The position numbers and the translations under genes were made by a program. Shown piece by piece: positions 9,368 through 16,296 of a stretch of 64,000 nucleotides of DNA. Each line of letters starts with the position of its first letter. Within the stretch, counting starts at the first letter, position 1. The stretch comes from Alphaproteobacteria bacterium Ga0077535 (GTDB lineage: Bacteria > Pseudomonadota > Alphaproteobacteria > Caulobacterales > Aquidulcibacteraceae), in NCBI GenBank assembly GCA_001464425.1, contig LNEK01000022.1:1-64000 (forward strand). Reading direction: 5' to 3'. The notes beneath the pieces were generated by a model. It made no database searches and was not told the DNA's origin. It was given only the letters and a program-made list of their open reading frames with translations.

Positions 9368-9381
9368 TTGATCCGCATCAA
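9368..9381. promoter_or_regulatory. FNR/FixK-type operator, perfect (DUF883-like gene)
   Basis: The sequence TTGATCCGCATCAA matches the FNR/FixK consensus TTGAT-N4-ATCAA exactly. It is centred 60 bp upstream of the ATG at 9435, consistent with activator binding near -41.5 and a leader of about 20 bases. Confidence 0.75.
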
Positions 9382-9434
9382 GCGCTGGCGCTGATCCGGC
9401 GCCTATCATTTCGCTGTTCACAAAGGAGACAAAG

Positions 9435-9737
9435 ATGGCTCACGTCGCGAAAGAACTCATGACTGAATTATCCGATGACTACGACGTCGTCGTAAAAGCG
9501 CTCGGACGCATGTCGAAAAACATTGGCGAGCATGGCGACGACGCTGTCGCGGAGTCGGCGCAGGCCTTTGTCCATTCGGCGTCCGCTCTTGCGGAAAAGA
9601 TCAAGAAGCAGTCGCTTAACATCGCCAAAGCCGCTGGCGAAGAAGTTCGCGAACATCCGATCACCACCGCGGCGCTCGCGGCAGCGGCCGTGGGTTTGCT
9701 GGGCTATGCGGTGACCCACACCAGCAAGCGCCAATAG
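9435..9737 (+). CDS. DUF883/ElaB-YqjD-like membrane-anchored protein
   Basis: The 100-residue protein has a long amphipathic helix rich in Ala/Glu/Lys (residues 5-70), then the conserved step EVREHPITTAALAAAAVGLLGYAV, a C-terminal helix that in ElaB/YqjD relatives anchors to the inner membrane. Those relatives bind ribosomes in stationary phase. The start is firm: AAAGGAGACAAAG precedes the ATG. A perfect FNR-type box lies 60 bp upstream. The name is a fold-level guess, since the signature is short. Confidence 0.75.
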   Translation: MAHVAKELMTELSDDYDVVVKALGRMSKNIGEHGDDAVAESAQAFVHSASALAEKIKKQSLNIAKAAGEEVREHPITTAALAAAAVGLLGYAVTHTSKRQ

Positions 9738-9840
9738 CCGACGGTTTTAGTTGCCCTTGACAGCCGAGCAGCGCCCACGCGGCGTTCATTCGGCGCCTAG
9801 CAATTGCATGCGCGTGGCGTTGACCGGAGCACAGTCAATC

Positions 9841-11061
9841 ATGGGTGCGGGCGCCGCGCGAAGCGGCGCCCGCACCCTCGCCTTGCTTGTTGCAGTGTGT
9901 CTCGGCGCCTGCGGCACCATCGCTCGCGACCGTGAAACTGGCCTCCGCCTTTCGGACGTCAGCGTCGCGTTGCCAGCCGGCGCGCAAATCCGCGCCCGTC
10001 AGGCGCCGCAAGACTTAGCGCTCGCCGAACGCGTTCAAGCGCGCCCGCCGGCCGAGAGCCACGCCATCCTCGCGCTCTCTGGGGGCGGCGCCAACGGCGC
10101 GTATGGCGCGGGCGTCCTCGTCGGCTGGTCGCAGAGCGGAGACCGGCCACGCTTCGATGTCGTGACCGGAGTGAGCACTGGCGCTCTCGCCGCGCCCTTC
10201 GCTTTTCTCGGACCCGATTGGGACGACGAACTTCAGCAAGTCTATACAGACGGCGGCACGCAGAGCCTTGTCGGCTGGAGAAGCATGGCGGCGTTTGTAG
10301 CGCCCAGCCTTTTCAGCTCCCGAACCCTGCGCCAGCTGATCGACGATCACATCAGCCCTGAAATGCTGCGCCAGGTCGCAGCCGAACACGCCGCGGGGCG
10401 ACGGCTGCTTGTCGTGACAACCAATCTCGACGCTGCCGAGCCCGACATTTGGGACATGGGCGTCATCGCGACGATCGGCGGCGAGCCAGGCCTCATGCTC
10501 TTTCGCCGGATATTGCTGGCGTCCGCCAGCCTGCCCGGCATTTTTCCGCCCGTCCTTATCCAAGGCGTCTCGCCTGCGGGGATCGCAGTCGAGGAGATGC
10601 ATGTCGACGGAGGCGTCAATCTGCCTTTTCTTGGCGTGCCGGAAGCGCTGCCTTTACTGCACGCCGCCGCCCCTGATGGCGCACAGCGCGTGCTTTTCGT
10701 CATTGTGAACGGGCAGATCACCGCGCGCTACCAAGCGACACGGGGCAACCTCACTGGCATTCTTGGCAGAAGCTTTGATACTTGGAGTAATGCGGCATTG
10801 CGGACAGCGCTTGCCGAGAATGCGGCTTACGCCAATAGCGTGGGCGTCAGCGTCTTCATCACGACGATCCCCGTAAGCGTCGATGCTTCCAGTTTGGACT
10901 TTGATCCCGACGTCATGCGCTCGCTCTTCGAGCTTGGACGGGCGCGCGCCGCCTCTGGCGTGGTGTGGTCGCGCATCAGCGCGCCCGCAACAACTGACAG
11001 CGTGGAAACGCAAACGCAGGCGCCCGCGCCAGACTTGGAGATAGCGCAGCCCAGCCCTTGA
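9841..11061 (+). CDS. Patatin-like phospholipase, lipoprotein
   Basis: This is a predicted acyl hydrolase of about 406 residues. The signal peptide ends in the lipobox LGAC near residue 24. The patatin domain shows the oxyanion loop GGGANGAYGAG, the nucleophile elbow GVSTG (Ser of GxSxG) and the catalytic Asp in VDGGV. The likely reaction is release of fatty acids from phospholipids at the outer membrane or periplasm. The start at 9841 (MGAGAARSGAR) is chosen because it gives a normal signal peptide with GGAG 11 bases upstream; earlier in-frame starts add residues before the signal. It follows the DUF883-like gene by about 100 bases and may share its transcript. Confidence 0.88.
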   Translation: MGAGAARSGARTLALLVAVCLGACGTIARDRETGLRLSDVSVALPAGAQIRARQAPQDLALAERVQARPPAESHAILALSGGGANGAYGAGVLVGWSQSGDRPRFDVVTGVSTGALAAPFAFLGPDWDDELQQVYTDGGTQSLVGWRSMAAFVAPSLFSSRTLRQLIDDHISPEMLRQVAAEHAAGRRLLVVTTNLDAAEPDIWDMGVIATIGGEPGLMLFRRILLASASLPGIFPPVLIQGVSPAGIAVEEMHVDGGVNLPFLGVPEALPLLHAAAPDGAQRVLFVIVNGQITARYQATRGNLTGILGRSFDTWSNAALRTALAENAAYANSVGVSVFITTIPVSVDASSLDFDPDVMRSLFELGRARAASGVVWSRISAPATTDSVETQTQAPAPDLEIAQPSP

Positions 11062-11137
11062 GGCAGTCAGCACAAGTGGCCCCGCACGCTCGCCTTGAAT
11101 AGTTCATGCCTTAGGGCTTGATTGACGTCGTCACGAC

Positions 11138-11470
11138 TTAGAGCTTCTCGATGACATCGTGCACAAGCGCGCGAACCGGGCCGGCGACCTAGCCGAGGGC
11201 CGGATTGCGAACCGCTTGCATCGACGCTACGGAATCAACAGCCGTTATCTCGATTTTTCCCAGCGCTTCTTCGCGGACGATCACATTAGAGGGCGGCAGG
11301 GTTCTGATCTTGGATTTGGTCTGCAGCGCACGATGCGCATATTCGGGGTTGCAGGCGCGACAATGCCCCCCCCCAAAGCGTTTATTTCGCTCTCCAGTTC
11401 CATAAATGAGTTCGCCCGTCGGCTGGTCGTATCCCTCGCCCCCAGCCCTCCCACGCGACCGCGAATTACG
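11138..11470 (-). pseudogene. Decayed DUF302-family gene
   Basis: Read leftward, a frame from about 11370 gives ACNPEYAHRALQTKSKI, then NVIVREEALGKIEITAVD and VASMQAVRNPALG, closely resembling the C-terminal half of DUF302 proteins. At 11191-11189 the expected Glu codon is TAG. Beyond it the same frame continues as VAGPVRALVHDVIEKL and a normal TAA at 11140-11138. The conserved N-terminal half cannot be followed upstream of a run of at least nine G near 11366-11375, so a frameshift there is likely. Both lesions indicate a dead gene. Confidence 0.65.
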
Positions 11471-11547
11471 ATTGCGCGGATGCCGTCAAGACGCGTTTTG
11501 GCGTCAACACACCTTCCAGCCACCGGAAATACGGCGAGCAGCTGGGA

Positions 11548-11561
11548 TTGAGAATAATCAA
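11548..11561. promoter_or_regulatory. FNR/FixK-type operator (L,D-transpeptidase)
   Basis: The sequence is TTGAGAATAATCAA: a perfect right half (ATCAA), one change on the left and a four-base spacer. It is centred 63 bp before the ATG at 11618. Confidence 0.65.
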
Positions 11562-11617
11562 ACTGGCGTATCGAAAGCGCGTCACGGTGAAAGTTGGTGT
11601 GTCCCGCGAGTTTCCAG

Positions 11618-12952
11618 ATGTTGCATCGTGCGTTGGTTTTGTGCGTCGCCTTGGCCGCGGCCGCGTGCACCCTCACGCCGCCGCAGGGGCCGAACGCGCC
11701 TGCGGCACGTATCGTCCGGCCCGTGTGGTCGCCCGACGCCGTTACGGCCCTTATCGAGGTCTCGGCTTCTGGGCCGGCGGAGGGGCTCGCCTCATTCGAA
11801 GACGCCGCCTCGGAGCTTAGGGATCTTCAGGACCGTTCGACAACCAGCGCTGCGGGCGCGGCCGCATTCGACAGCGCCGCCGACGCGCTCTTTGTCGACC
11901 TCGCCCACACGTTTGCGCAAGGCGCACTCGATCCCGCGCGCGCCGACCCGCAATGGCGTATAGGCCGTGCAGCCGTCCCTGACGTGTCGTCCTTGCTTGC
12001 CGCCGCCCGCAGCGATGCATCAACGGTCAGAGCGCTCGCGACGCTGCTGCCTCAGTCCGATGAATATGCCGCGCTTCGCCGCGAGCTTGGACGGGTGCGC
12101 GCAGAGCCGCCAGGCGCGCTCGGGCCGGCTGGACCTGTGCGCGAAGAGCGCATCGCCAGCCTGCGGGCGAGCCTGGAGCGATGGCGCTGGCTGCCGCGCG
12201 ATTGGCCAAGCCCCCGCATCGAAGTGCGGGTTGCCCAATTTCAGGCAATCTTGCATCAGACCGCCGCGGCGCCCCGCATACACACCGCGATTGTTGGCGC
12301 ACGAACGCGCCAGACACCCTCCTTCGCGGCAGAGATCACCGCTGTGACCTTGAACCCGACTTGGACGCCGCCGCGCAGCATTGTGATCAACGAATTGCTG
12401 CCATTGTTCGCGCGCGATCCGGGGGCTGCTTCGCGCGGCGGCTATGACGCGATCGATAGGTCGGGCGCGATTGTCGCCCCAACGTCGGTCGATTGGGCGA
12501 GCCGGCCCTTTCCCTATCAGGTGCGCCAGCGCGCCGGCCCGCTGAATGCGCTGGGACGCGTGAAATTCGAGATGCCCAATCCTTTTGGCGTCTATCTTCA
12601 CGACACCCCCAATCATGCTCTATTCGAACGAGAAGCGCGGGCGCTCAGCCATGGCTGCGTCCGCGTCGACGACGCGCTCGACCTCGCGGCTGCGATATTG
12701 GCGCCAGTTTTGCCAGCGCCCTCACTTCAGCAGCAGGTTGATGCCGGTCATACACGTTCGCTGCCGCTTGCCGCCCCGCTTCCAATCTATGCGTTCTACA
12801 TCACCGCCTCCAGCGCCGACGGCGCCGTTGTCTATGCTGAGGATATTTATCGGCGCGACGCCGCCTTGATCGCCGCCCTCGACGCACCGACGACTGAGGC
12901 GGAGGCGGCGGTTTTTGCGCCATTGGTCAGGGCGTGCGCGGACGCCCAGTGA
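11618..12952 (+). CDS. L,D-transpeptidase (YkuD domain) lipoprotein
   Basis: The 444-residue protein has a lipoprotein signal (lipobox AAAAC, about residue 17) and an N-terminal helical region with the WRWLPRDW signature typical of the YcbB/LdtD scaffold. The C-terminal YkuD catalytic domain contains YLHDTPNHALFE and SHGCVRV (catalytic His and Cys). It would form 3-3 crosslinks in peptidoglycan or attach proteins to it, acting in the periplasm. The ATG at 11618 is preferred over TTG 11594 and GTG 11597 because it starts directly at the signal peptide. The upstream FNR-type site suggests induction when oxygen falls. Confidence 0.9.
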   Translation: MLHRALVLCVALAAAACTLTPPQGPNAPAARIVRPVWSPDAVTALIEVSASGPAEGLASFEDAASELRDLQDRSTTSAAGAAAFDSAADALFVDLAHTFAQGALDPARADPQWRIGRAAVPDVSSLLAAARSDASTVRALATLLPQSDEYAALRRELGRVRAEPPGALGPAGPVREERIASLRASLERWRWLPRDWPSPRIEVRVAQFQAILHQTAAAPRIHTAIVGARTRQTPSFAAEITAVTLNPTWTPPRSIVINELLPLFARDPGAASRGGYDAIDRSGAIVAPTSVDWASRPFPYQVRQRAGPLNALGRVKFEMPNPFGVYLHDTPNHALFEREARALSHGCVRVDDALDLAAAILAPVLPAPSLQQQVDAGHTRSLPLAAPLPIYAFYITASSADGAVVYAEDIYRRDAALIAALDAPTTEAEAAVFAPLVRACADAQ

Positions 12953-12992
12953 ACGCTTGCGCCGCATTCCGGCCGCTCATCAGCGATCGGCT

Positions 12993-15383
12993 TTAAACGC
13001 CTCGCGCCTCGGCGCCGGCGACGTGGCGCTTTACAGTCACGAAACTATCCGGCGTCACAGATATGGAATCTATCCCGCAATCGACCAAGAACTCGGCAAA
13101 CTCTGGATGGTCGCTCGGCGCCTGACCGCATAATCCAACCTTCGCGCCCGCTGCATGCGCCGCGGCGATCACCGTCTTGATCATCCATTTCACCGCTTCG
13201 TCCTGTTCGTCGAACAGATCGGCGAGCTCTGCGGAGTCGCGATCGACACCCAATACCAATTGGGTCAGATCGTTGCTGCCGATCGAGAAGCCGTCAAACC
13301 GCCGGGCGAACGCTTTGGCTAGAATGACATTGGAAGGGATCTCGCACATCACGTAGATTTCGAGCCGGTTTTCACCCCGGCATAGGCCGTTTGCCGCCAT
13401 CACGGCGAGGACCCGGTCGGCTTCGGCCGGCGATCGGCAGAACGGGATCATGATGACGACATTGGAGAAACCCATGTCGTCCCGCAGCCTGCGCAAAGCC
13501 CTGCATTCCAGAGCGAAGCCATCGCGATAGCGCGGTGAGTAGTAACGTGAGGCGCCGCGCAATCCGAGCATCGGGTTTGCTTCTTCAGGCTCGAAGCCGC
13601 CGCCTCCGATCAGATGGGCATATTCGTTGCTCTTAAAATCGCTCGTCCTCACGATGACGGGCTTTGGCCACATGAGGGCGGCAATGCGCGCCAGCCCCCG
13701 AGACAATCTATCGACGAAATATTCCGCCTTGTCATCGTAGCCGCGCGTTAGATCTTGGATCGTTTGCTTTGCCGCCTCGTCTTTCAGATCATCGAAACCG
13801 AGCAGCGCCATCGGGTGGGCTTTGATCGAATTGCTGATGACAAATTCCATGCGCGCGAGCCCGACGCCATCGGCCGGCAGACGCCACCACCTGAAGGCCG
13901 CGGCGGGGTCGGCGAGGTTCAACATCACTTGGGTGCGCGTTGATGCAATGGTGCTGAGATCGACATCGACAACCTCGATCTCTGAGGCGCCCTCGTAGAC
14001 AAGGCCTTCCCCGCCCTCCGCGCAGGAGACGGTCACGATCTGACCGTCGCGCAGCACCTGCGTGGCGTCGCTTGCGCCAATGATCGCCGGCAAGCCCAAC
14101 TCCCGGCTGACAATGGCTGCGTGGGATGTACGCCCGCCATGGTCGGTGACGATCGCCGCCGCGCGCTTCATGATCGGCGCCCAGTCTGGATCGGTGGTGG
14201 TGGTGACGAGGACAGCGCCATCGACAAACCGGCCAATATCGGATGCGCTGTCGATGCGGCAGACCGGGCCCGAGGCCACCGCGTCGCCAATGCTCAGTCC
14301 CCTCACCAGCACTTTGCCTTTAGAAAGCAGGCGATAGCGCTTAAACGTGTCGGCGCCGCGGCGCGACTGCACCGTCTCGGGACGCGCCTGCACAATATAG
14401 ATATCTTCAGTGTCTCCGTCCTTGGCCCATTCCATGTCCATAGCGCATCCATAGTGCCGCTCGATCGTGCAAGCCCACCGCGCCAGCAGAAGAATCTCCT
14501 CGTCTGTCAGCACGAACGCGGCGCGCTCGGCCGAGGACGTGGTCACAATGCTGGTCGAACAATCCCCGCCCTCGGCGTAGATCATCTTGATCTCTTTGCC
14601 GCCGCGTTTCTTTTCGACGATTGGCTTCAACGCGGCGTTCGCCAGCAACGGCTTGAACACTTGGTATGCGTCAGGATCGACGGCGCCCTGCACAACGGTT
14701 TCGCCGAGCCCCCACGCCGCGTCGATGATCACGATCTTGTCGAACCCAGTTTCGGTATCGATTGAAAACATGACGCCCGCGCCCGCCAAATCGGATCGCA
14801 CCATGACTTGTACGCCAACCGAAAGCGCGACCTTAAGATCACCGAGGCCGTGTGCGATCCGATAACTGATGGCGCGGTCCGTAAACAACGACGCGAGGCA
14901 TTTTCTGCAAGCGTCTAACAGATCCTGTGCGCCCTCTATATTGAGGAATGTCTCCAACTGACCAGCGAAGCTGGCGTTTGGGAGGTCTTCCGCCGTCGCG
15001 CTTGAGCGCACAGCGACATCGACATTCGCGCGTCCGGCGCGCACGCACAATATCTCGTAGGCGCATGTTATCGCCTCAGCGATCTCGCCCGGCCATTGTC
15101 CCTGCAGGAACGCAGCGCGGATGGTTTTGCCGGTCTCCTCCAGCGTCGCCCGGCCGGCGCCAAAGTCGCGGAGCGCAGCAACGATGATGGGCTCCAACCC
15201 GTTGGCCTCGACGAACGCTCTATAAGCATCGGTCGTCGTGGCGAAGCCGGGCGGCGTGCGCACGCCTTGGCCGCCGAGCCTTTGCACCATCTCACCGATC
15301 GAGGCGTTCTTGCCGCCGACCTTGGCGACATCGCCCCGTCCGACGCTCTCAAACCACGCCACGTGCTCTGACGCATCCGCCAT
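12993..15383 (-). CDS. ppsA: Phosphoenolpyruvate synthase
   Basis: At about 796 residues this is the normal size for PEP synthase, which converts pyruvate, ATP and water to PEP, AMP and phosphate. The N-terminal ATP-binding domain opens with KVGGKNASIGEM. The central phosphohistidine domain carries GGRTSHAAI (catalytic His). The C-terminal PEP/pyruvate barrel has GSNDLTQLVLGVDRDS and CGQAPS with the catalytic Cys. The start at 15383 has GGGAG eight bases upstream; 15398 (ATG) is an alternative. The divergent promoter holds an FNR-type site 60 bp away. In a low-oxygen setting it would support gluconeogenesis or ATP/AMP balance (inference). Confidence 0.96.
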   Translation of the reverse strand: MADASEHVAWFESVGRGDVAKVGGKNASIGEMVQRLGGQGVRTPPGFATTTDAYRAFVEANGLEPIIVAALRDFGAGRATLEETGKTIRAAFLQGQWPGEIAEAITCAYEILCVRAGRANVDVAVRSSATAEDLPNASFAGQLETFLNIEGAQDLLDACRKCLASLFTDRAISYRIAHGLGDLKVALSVGVQVMVRSDLAGAGVMFSIDTETGFDKIVIIDAAWGLGETVVQGAVDPDAYQVFKPLLANAALKPIVEKKRGGKEIKMIYAEGGDCSTSIVTTSSAERAAFVLTDEEILLLARWACTIERHYGCAMDMEWAKDGDTEDIYIVQARPETVQSRRGADTFKRYRLLSKGKVLVRGLSIGDAVASGPVCRIDSASDIGRFVDGAVLVTTTTDPDWAPIMKRAAAIVTDHGGRTSHAAIVSRELGLPAIIGASDATQVLRDGQIVTVSCAEGGEGLVYEGASEIEVVDVDLSTIASTRTQVMLNLADPAAAFRWWRLPADGVGLARMEFVISNSIKAHPMALLGFDDLKDEAAKQTIQDLTRGYDDKAEYFVDRLSRGLARIAALMWPKPVIVRTSDFKSNEYAHLIGGGGFEPEEANPMLGLRGASRYYSPRYRDGFALECRALRRLRDDMGFSNVVIMIPFCRSPAEADRVLAVMAANGLCRGENRLEIYVMCEIPSNVILAKAFARRFDGFSIGSNDLTQLVLGVDRDSAELADLFDEQDEAVKWMIKTVIAAAHAAGAKVGLCGQAPSDHPEFAEFLVDCGIDSISVTPDSFVTVKRHVAGAEARGV

Positions 15384-15436
15384 CGGCCTTGCTCCCATAC
15401 AGTCACCTTCAATCGCCCGGAGCAGGCGGTTGGCTC

Positions 15437-15450
15437 TTGCGCTGGCTCAA
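15437..15450. promoter_or_regulatory. FNR/FixK-type operator in divergent ppsA promoter
   Basis: The sequence is TTGCGCTGGCTCAA (other strand TTGAGCCAGCGCAA). It is centred 60 bp from the ppsA start and 55 bp from the gene at 15499, so one bound dimer could serve both directions. It shares the TTGAGC-NN-GCGCAA variant with the site at 3476. Confidence 0.6.
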
Positions 15451-15498
15451 ATCATGACGATCGCACGCGTCTAGATTGGACCCATTGGAGGTCCCTAC

Positions 15499-15765
15499 AT
15501 GGCCACACAGAACCAGACCCAAACCGACATCCGCACAGCGACGCGCGATGACATTCGCCATGTGCTTGGCGCCATTGACGACACTTTGGTGGTCAAAATC
15601 CTAGCCAAGAAGCCATCTGTCGCGGACCTCAGCGATGCGGCGATCTGGGTGCGCGGCGACGGCGACGCAGTCGCACGCGACCAGCTCGAACTCAGCGCCA
15701 TAGCGCGTGCAATTGCCGAGGTGCTGGCGCGCGATGCAGAGAGTGAGCCCGCCGACGAGCCATGA
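15499..15765 (+). CDS. Small hypothetical protein
   Basis: This 88-residue soluble, mostly helical protein has no recognised domain. The sequence DDIRHVLGAIDDTLVVKILAKKPSVADL suggests a short helical bundle, followed by an acidic tail. A strong TTGGAGG ribosome-binding site precedes the ATG, supporting a real gene. It heads a rightward run (15499, 15856, 16297) ending with the P-type ATPase and is divergent from ppsA across an FNR-type operator. Confidence 0.7.
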   Translation: MATQNQTQTDIRTATRDDIRHVLGAIDDTLVVKILAKKPSVADLSDAAIWVRGDGDAVARDQLELSAIARAIAEVLARDAESEPADEP

Positions 15766-15799
15766 CATCAAAGGCGCGAACCGGCCGCCGCGAGAGCGC

Positions 15800-15842
15800 G
15801 CCGAGAGAAGATACGGCCGAGAGAAGATACGGCCGAGAGAAG
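15800..15842 (+). repeat. 16-bp tandem repeat, 2.7 copies
   Basis: The unit GCCGAGAGAAGATACG occurs at 15800-15815 and 15816-15831, with a partial third copy at 15832-15842. It sits just before the ribosome-binding site of the gene at 15856, so copy-number change could alter the leader. Confidence 0.85.
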
Positions 15843-15855
15843 TTAGGAGTGTGCA

Positions 15856-16290
15856 ATGAGCCAAGCTGTGATCGATTTCTGTGAAGGTCTGAAGACCACG
15901 CTACTGGGTCTCGAAGACCGCCTTGGCAAGGCCAAGCGGAGCCTGGACAGCGGGGCCGCGCAATTGGGCGGCGAGGCCAAAAAGCATATCGACGAGGCCG
16001 CTGAACAACTTGAGGCCTTCAAGGCCCATGCTGGGCTGATGGCGCAGGCGATCCGCGCCGATCTTCCAGCCCAGACGTCCGCCATGCAAGATAAGCTGAA
16101 AGACTTTGGGCAAGAGGCCCAGGTGGCGATGAAACATGCGGTCGTCTTCCTTGCCGAGGCCGCTTCCAAGGGCGCGGAAGGCTCTGCTGAGGCGCTTCTC
16201 GCCGGGGCCAAGAAGGCCCACACCGTGGCCGAAGACCTGCGACGCGACACAGCGGTGAGCGTGGTTGAGCCTGCAAAGCCGCCAGCCTAA
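15856..16290 (+). CDS. Alanine-rich helical/coiled-coil protein
   Basis: The 144-residue protein is almost wholly helical and rich in Ala, Lys, Glu and Gln (for example EEAEQLEAFKAHAG-like heptads), with no signal peptide or membrane segment. Its composition recalls phasin-like or apolipoprotein-like amphipathic proteins, but I cannot assign a family. TTAGGAG precedes the ATG. It ends 6 bases before the P-type ATPase start, so the two are probably cotranslated. Confidence 0.75.
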   Translation: MSQAVIDFCEGLKTTLLGLEDRLGKAKRSLDSGAAQLGGEAKKHIDEAAEQLEAFKAHAGLMAQAIRADLPAQTSAMQDKLKDFGQEAQVAMKHAVVFLAEAASKGAEGSAEALLAGAKKAHTVAEDLRRDTAVSVVEPAKPPA

Positions 16291-16296
16291 GCGATA

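Larger units (their letters stand above)
8904..9434. other. Divergent intergenic region with two FNR-type operators
   Basis: These 531 bases separate the lipoprotein operon (leftward) from the DUF883-like gene (rightward). The operators at 8959-8972 and 9368-9381 sit at either end, each about 60 bp from the start it faces. The middle part holds only overlapping low-quality frames. A small RNA there cannot be excluded. Confidence 0.55.
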
